Below are positions 1-9,898 of a stretch of 64,000 bases of DNA, in pieces (positions within the stretch are counted from its first letter, which is position 1; each line of letters opens with the position of its first letter). The notes beneath the pieces were generated by a model, which did not search any database, was not told the DNA's origin, and saw only the letters and a program-made list of their open reading frames with translations. The position numbers and the translations under genes were made by a program. Origin of the DNA: Metaphire vulgaris (lineage: Eukaryota > Annelida > Clitellata > Crassiclitellata > Megascolecidae); contig CM030834.1 in assembly GCA_018105865.1 (NCBI GenBank), positions 5,687,257-5,751,256 of the forward strand, written 5' to 3'.

Positions 1-420
1 CCCTTTCTCTCTGAAGTGCGCCCCCATTATGAGTTGACAGTCGTACTACAACGTTAAACGACTGCACAGATGGCACCTCTCTCTCCCGTCTCTTGCCCTT
101 TAGTTACAGGCAATTAATAGACTTTCTGTGCAACTGCTGAAATCCAACCTCATCGGGGAAGGGCAATGGTATGGACAGACTTCCTCCATTTATTCCTACT
201 TATTGGAGAGTGAGAAAGCGGGGTAGATTTCATGGATAGAAATACATTGGTCTCATTTCAGGCTTGGTGAAGGTGACTAAACGTGGGTGACATAAAGAAG
301 AAAATAACATGGGAGGCAATCTGTTCTGGGCCTTTCATTGATGAGAGGTGAGCTTGGCAAGAAAACGAGGGGCAAGCTAATTTTTTGCGTGTTCAATAAG
401 ATTGAAAAGAACCAATTAAC
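1..420 (-). other. ALG2: ALG2 intron 1 (part), runs off the left edge
   Basis: This is the intron that follows the ALG2 exon in the minus orientation. It begins at 420 with GTTAAT, directly after an exon ending ACAG. No ALG2 coding sequence continues before position 1, so the next exon lies outside the window. I see no convincing gene or mobile element here. Confidence 0.6.
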
Positions 421-919
421 CTGTAAAATTACTGTTGACCAAGATAACATCAGCCATTCCTGTTGTTTTCTCTTCAAGCCAGTCAATCGGCGCACGATAT
501 AATCTTTTCAGAAGGCTTTTTCTGTCCGTCAACAGCATATCAGGAAAATGACAATAGAAGAGAATTTTTGTCTTGCGTTTAAGCCGAAGAACTGGAATGC
601 ATGCGGATATTTGGTCGCAAAATGCTAAATCGTAGTCTATTCTACTGAAAAAGACCATGTACATTGCCAAATATATCATTCGGATATAAGCGCAAAGGGC
701 ATGACAACGCCCAAGCAACGATCGAGGAAGCCAGTCGCCAATGGTCGTCACCCTAAGACGCCCGTCTCGAGTTTCTTCGAAGCAATGATTGACATCGTGA
801 TGTCCAGTGACAATGCGAACTGTATGGCCGTGAGAAGCTATAGCCAAAGCAGCATCTATAATCGCTCTTTCAGCGCCGCCAATGCCCAAATCAGGATGAA
901 GAAATACGATGCGAACCAT
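421..919 (-). CDS. ALG2: ALG2 alpha-1,3/1,6-mannosyltransferase, first coding exon
   Basis: ALG2 acts on the cytosolic face of the ER, adding the alpha-1,3- and alpha-1,6-linked mannoses to Man1GlcNAc2-PP-dolichol (established for the family). The exon encodes 166 codons plus one base. The start at 919 is chosen because the protein then opens directly with the GT4-type loop [13 protein letters not shown] (residues 6-18). Family landmarks follow in order: [14 protein letters not shown]-like [44 protein letters not shown] and VNSNFT. The animal protein is about 400 residues, so this is roughly the N-terminal 40 percent. The frame is open upstream to 1012, but that extension lacks family similarity and is probably 5' UTR. 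The exon ends ...ACAG before GTTAAT, a usable though weak donor. No frameshift or stop is seen, so it looks functional. Confidence 0.93.
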
Positions 920-1127
920 TGTGCATAAATATGAACCAATGTTACTTAATTCATGCACATAACGAAGCGACCTTAATCCGGATATAATATTAAACCACTC
1001 TATTGTCAGCAAATATATCGATCAATAATTATATTCAATCATCATTGTCTTTTCAATTCAAACAGCTTAATAACTTATGTCGAAATGGCTGCTAGCCTGT
1101 TAGGCTGCTACGGTACCGTGCTACGCA
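920..1127 (-). other. ALG2: 5' flank/UTR of ALG2
   Basis: AT-rich non-coding stretch directly upstream of the ALG2 start codon. It would hold the 5' UTR and promoter. I see no clear TATA box or other defined element. Confidence 0.3.
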
Positions 1128-1399
1128 CACATAGGTAAGTAAGTCAAATTTCGTTAATTTTTATAGCACTATTATGGGCAGTAGAGGTGGGTCGATTAAT
1201 CGAAATCGTAATCGAAATCGCGATTTTTGGAAAAAACCGAAATCGAAATCGACACGATTATTAAATAAATCGAAATAATCGATAATCGTCGAAAAAAATA
1301 ATCGAAATCGCGATTATTTTTCGATTATTCCCGTAAGTTATATTATACAATATTTCCGATTCAAAGAAAGATCAATTTACCGTTGATTATCAGATTTTC

Positions 1400-2540
1400 A
1401 TTGAAAATGGATTCAACTGCGTATAAAGACAGGCACCATCTTTTTGGATATGACAGCAGCTTTCGATGCGGTGTGGCATGCGGGTTTAATGTACAAACTC
1501 TCGCTCAATTTGCCACCCTGGTTCTGTCAACTTGTGGAATTACTCATCTCTGACAGACGGTTCTTAGTTCACTTGGGAGATGTCAGCTCCTGGATACGTC
1601 AGCGAAACGGTCTAACACAGTGTTCAGTTCTAGCACCTATGTCATTAAATTTTTAGGCTTATAGGCCTACACACGACTTACCGGATACCATAGGTAGGAA
1701 GTTTGGATACGCTGACGATATCGGTCTTGCCACCCAGGCTCGATCCTTTAAGGAGATTGAAGACCAGGGTTATTTCTAGGATTGTGAATTGGGGTGGGGT
1801 GTCGGGAAAATCTGGGGTGTGTTTATTTCTAGGATTGTAGGATTGTGAATTTGGGGGTGTCGGAAAAATCTGGGGGTGTCGAAATTTGGAAGTCTCTACC
1901 GAAAAAGGCTGACAAGCAAATAAACCTTATAGATACTCACAAAAAGTCTGACAAGCAAAAAAAGTCATCCGAGGATAAAAGATGTGGGTGTATTTCTCCA
2001 TTTGGGGGCAGGCCCCTTCAGAGGCTGAAGGAGGCCCAGGCCAGTTGGAATTTCGAGGCCTCTCCTAGCCTTCCCAACATTTAAAATTTTGACAAGCGAA
2101 AAAATGTATTCACCAATTTTGAGGACCGCAGAATACCTTCCTAGCTTTCCCAAAATCCCAAAATTGTCGACAAGCAAAGAAGGTCATCACCAAATTGTGA
2201 GGCCCCTTCTAGTAGTAGCTATCTAGCTTTCCAGCTCTCCCAGAATTCTAGACAAGGAAACAAAGGGAGGCCCCCAAATGATGGGGACCCGGGCCGAATG
2301 GTCCTCCTGGCCCCCTTCTGAATGGGCCTGTTTGAGGGTGTTCAGGGCTAATCAATATGCATTCTGCATGCATACCATTGTCACATTACCAAATTTTAGG
2401 GGGTGTCGACCTCAAATTGTGGTGTTGGGGGGTGTTAGGGGTGTAGAAATATCCCTGTCGAAGACCAACTGAACATCGATACACAGAGGATTGCCGAATA
2501 CTGTGAAATATGGCGGGAAAGCCAGTTTCTAAAGGTACTG
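1400..2540 (+). pseudogene. Jockey/I-like LINE reverse transcriptase fragment, split by an hAT
   Basis: RT domain pieces: LDMTAAFDAVWHAGLMYKL (about 1444-1500), the QRNGLTQCSVLAP block (about 1605-1640, normally QGSVLAP), a stop and frameshift near 1655, then FGYADDIGLATQARSF (about 1705-1750) carrying the catalytic YADD. Coding stops at the hAT starting at 1765 and resumes after 2465 with QLNIDTQRIAEYCEIWR. Removing the hAT and one copy of its target duplication makes the frame continuous. This clade differs from the CR1/L2 and RTE-like copies elsewhere in the window. Confidence 0.8.
1765..2457. mobile_element. Nested hAT-like element, 693 bp
   Basis: Ends are CAGGGTTATTTCTAGGATT and, in reverse complement, CAGGGATATTTCTACACCC. 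Flanks are TTGAAGAC and TCGAAGAC (7 of 8), the hAT signature. Inside are several copies of the gacaagcaaaaaaagtcatc-type palindrome (1911-1966, 2092-2110, 2168-2190) and G-rich 'ggggtgtcg' words near both ends. No coding capacity. Confidence 0.85.
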
Positions 2541-2800
2541 TGAAATAATCGAAATCGTAATCGCGATTATATAAAAAACCGTAATCGTAATCGAAATCGT
2601 AATCGTGAAAAATAATCGAAAATAATCGTAATCGTAATCGGAAAAAATAATCGTAATCGACCCAGCTCTAGTGGGCAGCCCGAAGTAGCTCCTTATTTCC
2701 CGGCGCTTAATCTTAAAATGAAGTAGGCTAAGTAGCTATAGCCAGAGGTAGGGTTTTCATGCATGGTCATTTAATCCAAAGGACCAGTGGTTTCGACGTT

Positions 2801-3130
2801 AGGGGTAGTCCATAAATGACGTAACGCGGTTAGGGAGGAGTCCAGCCATTTGTTACGAAGTGTGACGACGCGGGGTTCCGTAAAAGTGACGTAACGCAAA
2901 CAAAATTAAGTGATGACCTTTTACCTTTTTTGCTTGTCAGGGATTTTGGAGAGGAAAAAATACAAGGATGGCCTTTTTTGCTTGTCAAGACTTTTCGGAA
3001 GACGAAAATGGGGTGTCGGCCCGTTGTTACGTCATATTTTATGGGGGTTTGACGTTTTGTTACGTCGCGTTACGTAGGGGAGGGGTAACAAAGTGCCAAA
3101 ATCGCGTCACCTAATTTATGGACGACCCCT
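2801..3130. mobile_element. Terminal-inverted-repeat element (GTCCATAAAT family)
   Basis: Left end AGGGGTAGTCCATAAATGAC and right end, in reverse complement, AGGGGTCGTCCATAAATTAG form terminal inverted repeats of about 20 bp, continuing into GTAACGC words. The interior carries two gccttttttgcttgtca modules (2912-2940, 2966-2990). No clear target duplication is visible, so the superfamily is unassigned. A related element lies at 11836-12256. Confidence 0.65.
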
Positions 3131-3794
3131 TTTAGCTATGGAGGGAATGATTTTTGAAGAGAAATGATTTAAGTTTAGAAAGAAAAAACTCGAGGAGAAG
3201 TTGCAAGAATGGAAGGAAATTGTGGCTCAGAATTTGTTATTTGACCATGGAGTAGACAGCGGAAGCCGGAGGGATGCTGGAATTGAGTTCCTAAGTTCTG
3301 ATGCAGCATATGAAAAACCACGATGGCAAATTTTGAGAGGTAATTGATTCAGAGGACGAAGGAGAGTTACATGAGATGGTGAGAGGAAGATCAAGTAGAC
3401 CGAGTGCTGTGGGATTATCGGATTTCATAGGTTGACTGTTTTTATTAACGTATGAAGTGAGTTATAAGTCGTCGATATCATTTTATATTTAATGCGTTCA
3501 GCTATTATCAGCCAATGTAGAGATTTGAGTAATGGTGCAATTTGTAATTTGGTGTAATTTGAACAATGGTGTCATTTGAGGTTTTAAGGAATTATGGAAT
3601 ACCAGAAAATCTTGTACAATTGCTGGAAGACTTATATAACAAATGTGAAAGTGCTGTGAGGATAGACGGTGAATTGAAGGGGTGGTTTAACATACTAGTT
3701 GGGGTCAGACAGAGATGCAATTTTTCGCCATATCTATTCATATTACTGTTGGAAGCAATAATACAAATAGCACCAAAGAACAACAACGCAGAAG

Positions 3795-3939
3795 ATGGGG
3801 GCGGAAGATGGCAGAGTGGGTTACGTGCTGGAGCGTCAGGCTGACGGAGCGGGTTCAAGCCTCGTTAGTGCCCCTAGTGGTTTTCAGTCTTTCACACAAG
3901 CAGTACTGCCTTCTAGGCCACCTTAAATCATGCTAAGTA
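3795..3939 (+). mobile_element. tRNA-derived SINE, about 145 bp
   Basis: The head looks like a tRNA gene: an A-box-like TGGCAGAGTGGGTTA and a B-box-like GGGTTCAAGCC about 35 bp apart. The insert is flanked by AACGCAGAAG (3785-3794) and AACGCAGGAG (3940-3949), a likely 10-bp target duplication with one mismatch. It interrupts the LINE RT frame, which resumes cleanly on the far side. Retroposition by a LINE in trans is inferred. Confidence 0.7.
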
Positions 3940-4335
3940 AACGCAGGAGTAATGACAAGCGGAAAACTGCTAAATAACGTAGCGACCCCCTTCATGCCTA
4001 GACGTTACAATAACCTATGTTTTGCAGACGACAAAGACCTCGTGGCAGGGACAGAAGAAGGACTGCAAGAATTAACAGATAAAATAAACAACAGCAGTAA
4101 GAAGTTTGGACTAAAAATCAATAAGACAAAACTAAGGTAAAGACAATAGGGAAAACAGAGAACGCATGTAACATCTTACCCAGCAATGAAAGACTAGAGC
4201 AAGTCAAATTTTCGTATCTTGGAGGGGTAGGGGTAGTAACAGAAGATGGGAATTACGAGAAAGATATAAAGAAAAGAATCGGACTAGCAGCCGCGGCAAT
4301 TAGGAAATTAAATAAAATTTGGACGTGAACAGTGT

Positions 4336-4455
4336 TAGCCATAGACACAAGAACTATGGTATACAAGACAATGATATTGCCGATCTTGATGTATGGATCT
4401 GAATGCTGGAAGATAAAGAAAGGAGACGAAAGAAAGATACTTACCTTCGAAATGG
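4336..4455 (+). repeat. Left arm of a 120-bp inverted duplication
   Basis: This stretch of the RTE-like LINE C-terminal region is repeated in inverse orientation at 4643-4762 with only about two mismatches in 120. Neither of the related LINE copies (14.4 kb, 18.9 kb) carries the inverted copy. Confidence 0.9.
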
Positions 4456-4642
4456 CGCGTTTAAGAAGAATGTTAGGAATCACAAGAAGAGACAACATCA
4501 GGAATTAAGAAATCAGAGAAAGAATGAATATGAAAGAAACGGCAATAGACAAAATCCGAAGTAGACTACGTCGTTAGGACATTTGAAAAGAATGGGAGAA
4601 GAAAGACTGACCCTGAATTGCAACTGCAAAGTTGCAGTTAGT

Positions 4643-4762
4643 CCATTTCGAAGATAAGTATCTTTCTTTCGTCTTCTTTCTTTATCTTCCAGCATTCAGA
4701 TCCATACATCAAGATCGGCAATATCATTGTCTTGTATACCATAGTTCTTGTGTCTATGGCTA
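4643..4762 (-). repeat. Right arm of the inverted duplication
   Basis: Reverse complement of 4336-4455, separated by 187 bp. After it the RTE-like LINE resumes in the sense orientation (ctctgcactgtcatattgag, shared with about 19138), so the inverted copy was inserted into a sense element. A small palindrome (caactgcaaagttgcagtt) sits at about 4621-4639, just before the arm. Confidence 0.9.
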
Positions 4763-4792
4763 CTCTGCACTGTCATATTGAGGGAAACAAAA

Positions 4793-5216
4793 GTAAGTAA
4801 GTAAGTAAGTAAAATCTCGTGGATTTCTATAGCGCCTTGGAAACAGCACAACAGTAGCTGCTTATTCTTAGGCGCTCAGCCTCTCTTAAAATAGCTATGG
4901 GGAAGGTATGTTATCAGCCAGGCAATAGTCAACGTCCAAAGGGCAGTGAGGCTAGGTTGCTACAGCTATGAAGGATATGATTTTAGAAAAAGGAATGATT
5001 TAAGCTTAGACCTGAAGACTTGAGGAGATAATGCGGGAATTACAGGAAATGAGGAATCAGATTTTATTGTTTGAAAGTGTCCAAGTCTGCGGAGGGAAGC
5101 TGGGATCGAGTTCCAAAGTTCAGGTGAGGCGTATGAGAAGGCACGGTTGCAAATTTTCAGGGATGACTGATTCAGTGGGCGTGACAGAGTGAGGTAAAAT
5201 CATGAACGTGAGAGTC
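4793..5216 (-). mobile_element. 5'-truncated CR1/L2-like LINE, 3' UTR copy
   Basis: The 3' end is the low-coordinate side, with a GTAAGTAAGTAAGTAA tail preceding the conserved 'aaatctcgtggatttctatagcgcc' block. About 420 bp of 3' UTR and final coding region match 5306-6210 and 62000-62420. It sits inside the RTE-like LINE, which continues from about 5217 ('gaagtagaggaagacaaactacg', parallel to about 19170). This is a typical short, dead-on-arrival LINE insertion. Confidence 0.75.
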
Positions 5217-5409
5217 GAGGAAGTAGAGGAAGACAAACTACGGGATGGATAGATGATATAACAGAAGATGTCGGAAAACAAAATCTGAACTTAGAAGAAG
5301 TAAGGTAAAGTAAAAGTAAAGTAAAATCTCGTGGATTTCTATAGCGCCTTGGAAAACAGCACAACAGTAGCTGCTTATTCTTAGGCGCTCAGTCTCTCTT
5401 AAAATAGCT

Positions 5410-5838
5410 ATATTATTATTATTATTATATTATACAACGTAGAGATTTATGTGGCAACTAATACAGTGACTGCGTGGACACATTACAAATTGTAAATTAC
5501 AATAGCTAGTGCGAAATAGCCAAGTTTTAAGATTCTTCTTGAAGGTGTCTGGCGTTAGGGAGAGTTGAACTGAAGAAGGCAGGCGGTTCCATGCCCTTGC
5601 AGCAGTCACGGGAAAGGCACGATCACCTACAGTGCGAAGGCGCGTCAATGGAACGACCAGAGAAGCGGTTCTAGCAGATCTCAGGCGACGCCGACCAGCC
5701 TGATCTGCGACTCGTGCTAATTCTGTCGCTAGGTACTCTGGCCCTATACCATTCAGGCAGCGGTAAGCCAGTGTTGCTAACTTAAACTGAATACGCTCCG
5801 GCATTGATAGCCAGTGTAAGTCTCGTAGAAGCGGTGTT
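5410..5838 (-). pseudogene. Second LINE (ATT-tailed) inserted in the LINE 3' UTR
   Basis: The C-terminal end of a different CR1/L2-like family: MPERIQFKLATLAYRCLNGI, GDRAFPVTAARAWNRLP and FKKNLKTWLFRTSY (open at 5430-5804). The 3' tail is (ATT)n at 5411-5430. It splits 'aatagcta|tggggaaggta', with CTAT on both sides as the likely target duplication. It is closely related to 57316-57940. Confidence 0.8.
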
Positions 5839-6097
5839 ACTATGGGGAAGGTATGTTATCAGCCAGGCAATAGTCAACATCCAAAGGGCAGTGAGGCTAG
5901 GTTGTTACAGCTATGGAGGATATGATTTTAGAAAAAGGAATGATTTAAGCTTAGACCTGAAGACTTGAGGAGATAATGCAGGAATTATAGGAAATGAGGA
6001 TTCAGATTTTATTGTTTGAAAGTGTCCAAGTCGGCGGAGAGAAGTTGCGATCGAGTTCCAAAGTTCAGGTGAGGCGTATGAGAAATTAAAAGAAATT

Positions 6098-6125
6098 AAA
6101 GTCCAATTAAAAGAAACTCTGTCTT
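6098..6125. repeat. 28-bp filler duplicated from 6703-6731
   Basis: The words gtccaattaaaagaaactc and tgtctta occur here and again about 600 bp away at 6703-6731 in the same orientation. The related copies at 5130 and 62340 lack the insert; here it is bounded by a repeated 'tatgaga'. This looks like templated filler from break repair. Confidence 0.75.
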
Positions 6126-7264
6126 AGTATGAGAGGTTGCAAATTTTTAGGTATGACTGATTCAGTGGGCGTGACAGAGTGAGGTAAGATGATGAACGTG
6201 TGGGTCGAGGAGGCTGAGGGGTTAATAGTGACCTAAGGTAGACAGGTTTTGATGACTGAAATGAGCTATAATTATGTAAGTGTTATTATCTTATATTGGA
6301 TACGTTCAGTTATTTTAAGCCAATGTAATGATTTTAGTATGGGTGAAATATGGGAGAATTTAGGTGACTTAGTAACAGCACGAGCAAGTGCATTTTGTAG
6401 TGATTGCAGTTTGTTGATAGAGGCTTTGGGAAGGTTATAGTAGAGGGAGTTACAATAATCTAATTTGGAGTGGACTATTAAGGTGGCAATTGTGGAGGCA
6501 GTTTTAGTACCTAGGCAAGGCCGTAGGCGGCGAAGGTCACGAATATGAACATAGCAGGCTTTTGATAGTTGGGAGATTTGTGATTCAAAGTTTAGAAAAG
6601 AATCAAATTTGAATCCTAGATTTCTAGCAGTTGGAACAGGGATTATTGTGGTGTCAGAAGCCAAAACTAGTTTAGGATTGTCCATTTTTTTGAGTTGTTG
6701 GGGTAGTCCAATTAAAAGAAACTCTGTCTTAGATGGGTTAAGAGCGAGGAGATTAGATGACATCCAAGCAGAGATTGATGAGAATGCAGATTCAAGCTCA
6801 ATAATGGAAGCATTGAATGAAAGAGGTGAGAAGGAAAGGAATAGCTGAGTGTCATCGGCATAGAGTTGGTGATTTAAATTGAGGGAATTAATTAAAGATG
6901 AGAGCGGTGTGGTGTAAAGGCTGAACAGTACAGGCCCAAGAACAGATCCTTGAGGTACTCCAAAATCTACACTGTGAGATAGAGAAATTTGACTAAGACA
7001 GGACACTTGAAAAGACCGAGATTTAAGGTAAGATGAAAACCAGTTGTGAGCTTTTTCAGATATTCCAAACCAGAGATAGTCGTTCGAGCAGAATTTTGTG
7101 ATCTATGTTATCAAATGCAGCAGAGAGGTCAAGGAGACAAAGGCCAGTAACTTGTCGGAGACCAATTGCGGTTAAGAGTCTGTCATGAATGTAGGCGAGA
7201 ACGCGGTTTCAGTTGAGTGATGTTTAGTTGTAGGCAGACTGATGAGCATTATATAGCGAGTTAT

Positions 7265-8004
7265 TTTAAAGTTAAAACGTCCACTGCTACTCTTTCCCAC
7301 TGTCGAGACGGTGGGGGGATGGGTGCCAGTGGTTCTTTTGGAGGCAAGTCTCTGAATGTATTGCACATGTGACATTTCAGAACTTTCTCTCGGAGTTCAT
7401 AGGTCAAATTTGGCCAGAAAACCACCTCTCTCGCTCGACGTAGACAACTGTTTAGTCCAATATGAGACGAGTGTAGACGGTTTAGAATTTCCTGTCTCGC
7501 CGGTGCTGGTACGACAAGACGATGTCCTTTATAGACGAGACCTCAACAAACCGATAATTCATCTCCTAAGTTCGCAAAAGGTCGAACGACGGCTGTCAGC
7601 CCCTTCGGTGAGTCGGGCCAGCCTCGATAAATCTGTTCTTTCAGGCGGATGTAGGACGGATCGGATGTCGCGTCTGTGATGAGTTTCAGAGTAGATGGAG
7701 ATGTTATTAATCGAGTTTCTGCTTCTTGCTCCGCATCTGCTGTCTCTATGAAAGCAATTTTCTCACTGAACTCCTGCGGAGTGCTTCGGGCAATGTAAGC
7801 TCGGCTGAGGGCATCTGCCAAAATTAAATATCGGCCAGCCACGTATTCCATTTCAAAATCATATCTTTGTAACTTTAACAACAGGCGCTGGAGCCTTTTT
7901 GGTGCAGAAGACAGAGACTTTTTGAATATACTCAATAAAGGTTTATGGTCATTTTGAACTTTTACTTTTTTTGCATATGTGTAGTAATGAAATTGCATCG
8001 GCAA
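7265..8004 (-). pseudogene. Gypsy-type RNase H C-terminus and integrase N-terminus, truncated
   Basis: The 7543-8004 frame has the RNase H end and tether (FHYYTYAKKVKVQNDHKPLL, then YDFEMEYVAGRYLILADALS). A shifted frame then gives the integrase zinc-binding region: LHSSHIGLNSCLRRARE (HxxxH-like) and KCHMCNTFRDLPP (CxxC). It ends at WERVAVDVL, where the first catalytic Asp region begins. The integrase core, the 3' end of pol and the 3' LTR are missing; the element stops at the LINE boundary near 7264. It cannot be functional. Confidence 0.85.
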
Positions 8005-8999
8005 TGCAGAAAATCCCTTTCAGTACAGAAAGTGCTGCATGTATACGTGCTTGAAAAATTTCCGACGAAACAGAAAGACCATAAGGAAGACGTAGATATC
8101 TGAAAGGAGCAAAAGGCGTGTCGAAAGTACATGTTTCGTGGTCAAGCTGAAGCATGTTGAAGGCATTTTGACAATCCACTGTACTAAAAACTCGAACCCC
8201 AGACAGCTTGTGCAAGATGTCGTCGAGGGTCGGCAGACAGTACCTGCTTCTGATCAGCGCAGGGTTTAGGGTCCTTGTAGGGTCAAGACACAGTCTGAGT
8301 TTGCCGTTATTCTTGATGGTGACTACCAACGCAGAGACCCATGCCGTTGGCTCCGTTACTGACGTAATTATACCTCAAGAAACCATCTGCTGAAGTTCGT
8401 TTTCGACTCTGCCCTTGACTGCAATTGCCATTCGACGCAATGGTAGCTGCACTGGTCGATACGACGGATCTATATCCAGATGGACAGTACCTTCCATCAG
8501 TCCCAGATTTCCGTCGAACAGGTCGCCAAAACGAGCAAAGACATCAGCTTCAGTCAGCTGTCGCTCCAACGCAGGTGGCGAAACAGCTTCGGTCGCACAG
8601 ATGCATAACGCGTAGGAGATCCTGTTCCTGACAAATTGACATGCCAAAAATAGGACTGTCATGATCAGTGACATAAATTTCTGTCAGTAATTGTTTTTTC
8701 GTCGTCGGATGAGTAATCGTGACGTCGATAACTCTTGCTGCTAGAGTTCCTCCTGCTGCTAGAGCTCCTGCTCTAGACCGCTAAACATTCGCAGAACTGA
8801 TTTCGCTGGACGCAGCGCTGGTCGCAAAGGAAGGTTTTCGTAAATCGACGATGAAATGGCTGTGATCGTAGAGCCAGAATCGATCATAAATCGGACACGC
8901 ATTCCATTTATCAGCAAATGCGTAAATACACGGTCTCCTGAATCAGTAGAATTCAGAACGAGAACAGATTCGAAAGAATCAGATAGCTGCTTGACGCTT
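7949..8999 (-). pseudogene. Gypsy-type protease and reverse transcriptase, internally deleted
   Basis: The protease carries RFMIDSGSTITAISSS at about 8853-8900 (aspartic DSG motif). The RT follows: VHLDIDPSYRPVQLPLRRM, VVTIKNNGKLRLCLDP and FSTVDCQNAFNMLQLDHET (catalytic VDxxxAF), then FRYLRLPYGLSVSSEIFQ. It runs to FCIAD, where the second half of the (Y/I)xDD site should be. At about 8000 the sequence jumps directly into the RNase H end, so the rest of the RT and the start of RNase H are deleted. Stops and frameshifts separate the pieces. Confidence 0.85.
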
Positions 9000-9847
9000 C
9001 CGTACGAAGAATTTCTCTTTTCACATTGGGCAGCGTAATGGTTTTTCTCATTGCAGCGCCGTCACACAGCGCCAAAAGCTGGACAGTTATTCTTGCCGCG
9101 CTCATGGCTACGCCCACAGAAACGACAAGAATCTCTAACTGTACCTTTTGCGGGGCGATTCCGGTGTTGACTCGGATGCCTTTGATCTCGGGTCTCGTGT
9201 CGACGATTCCATTGTTTCGCAACATCGTGCTGACGACGATGCTGATTGTGATCACGGCGATACGGAGGGTCGCGACGCAAAGCGTTGACTGCTCCCGTCT
9301 CCGTGATGGCTTTGAATTGGCGGGCGGTCGCCTCTTGTGCCTTGCAGACGTCGATGACCTTTTGAAGGTCGAGTCCTTGCGTCCCAAGCAGTTTCCGGCG
9401 GGTTACGTCGTCGTGGATCCCAAGGACAGTACGGTCGCGAATCATGGAAGACTCCGCTGCACCGAATCCACACGAGCGGACGAGGCGTCGCAAATCTGCA
9501 GCGAATACATCGAACGATTCACCAGGACTCTGTTTCCTGGTGTTGAAGAAGTATCTCTCGTAGACCTCATTCAACTCGCCAACGCAGTACCGTTCGAAGG
9601 CCTCTAGAATGTCAGTCGTACTCTTCCGTTGCTCCTCAGTCAACGTCATCGACTCAAAAGTGACGTATGCGTCGGATCCAATGCAGGCTAGGAGAGTCGC
9701 AGCCTGAACTTCTGCAGTTTCTCCAGACACTTTCGCAGCGATACAGTAATTTTTCCATTGGCCCTGGAATCGACGGAACTCCACATATAAGTTCGCCGCA
9801 TTCAGATCCAGTTTCTCCGGCAGAGGAATGTTCGATCTGGTCGCCAT
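9000..9847 (-). pseudogene. Gypsy-type gag with two zinc knuckles, one nonsense change
   Basis: Start at 9847 (MATRSNIPLPEKLDL). The capsid-like region is open for 261 codons (ADLRRLVRSCGFG, IRDRTVLGIHDD, CKAQEATARQ), then a basic stretch. The nucleocapsid has one CxxC-type knuckle (CRFCGRSH...NNC), then a TGA where the first Cys of a second knuckle belongs; after the stop the same frame continues RRCNEKNHYAAQC. A single-base nonsense change, not a frameshift, therefore ends gag. Confidence 0.9.
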
Positions 9848-9898
9848 AGTAACTAATGTTCACTTTTTTCTCTAATTAAACGCAAAGCTGTGAGTTCG

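Larger units (their letters stand above)
1182..2670. mobile_element. Non-autonomous hAT-like element, AATCG-rich ends
   Basis: Terminal inverted repeats TAGAGGTGGGTCGATTA (left) and TAGAGCTGGGTCGATTA (right, reverse complement) are flanked by 8-bp target duplications ATGGGCAG / GTGGGCAG (7 of 8). Both subterminal regions are packed with AATCG and CGAAATCG words, probably transposase-binding sites. The interior holds a LINE RT fragment (1400-2540), which is itself split by another hAT. The element has no transposase of its own. Confidence 0.85.
1128..3560 (-). mobile_element. CR1/L2-like LINE 3' region, old copy interrupted twice
   Basis: The 3' end lies at low coordinates: a GTAAGTAA tail (about 1131-1140) precedes a diverged version of the 3' UTR seen more clearly at 4793 and 5306 (words for 'tttctatagcgcc' and 'gcgctcagcctctcttaaaat'). 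The copy is cut by an hAT at 1182-2670 and by a terminal-inverted-repeat element at 2801-3130, then resumes at 3131 with sequence parallel to 4980-5200. It is heavily mutated and has no usable open frame. Confidence 0.6.
3566..4630 (+). pseudogene. RTE-like LINE reverse transcriptase, decayed
   Basis: RT-domain coding appears as LRNYGIPENLVQLLEDLYNK, then VGVRQRCNFSPYLFILL (normally VRQGCxLSP), is interrupted by a SINE (3795-3939), then continues with NNLCFADDKDLVAGTEE (FADD catalytic pair) and LKINKTK. The C-terminal part (about 4141-4600) reads in shifted frames through YLGG, EDGNYEKDIKKRIGLA, TMILPILMYGSECW and MARLRRMLGITRRD. Several frameshifts and stops (TGA in the 4321 line, TAA near 4507) disable it. 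Related copies lie at 14407-14541 joined to 18893-19340. The family is the endonuclease-RT type with the YGSE(C/T)W C-terminus; the clade name is inferred from motifs only. Confidence 0.8.
5298..7264 (-). pseudogene. CR1/L2-like LINE with RT domain, 5'-truncated
   Basis: Minus-strand LINE with tail AAGTAAAAGTAAAGTAAA at its 3' end. An open frame at 6272-7006 covers FGVPQGSVLGPVLFSLYTTP, the catalytic YADDTQLF, a thumb region with KTEFLLIGLP, and LDYCNSLYYNLPKASINKLQ. The N-terminal RT half is frameshifted near 7050-7260. The copy is interrupted at 5410-5838 by another LINE and has a filler duplication near 6098-6125. It ends abruptly at 7264 against the Gypsy fragment. A close relative fills 61997-64000. 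Confidence 0.85.
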
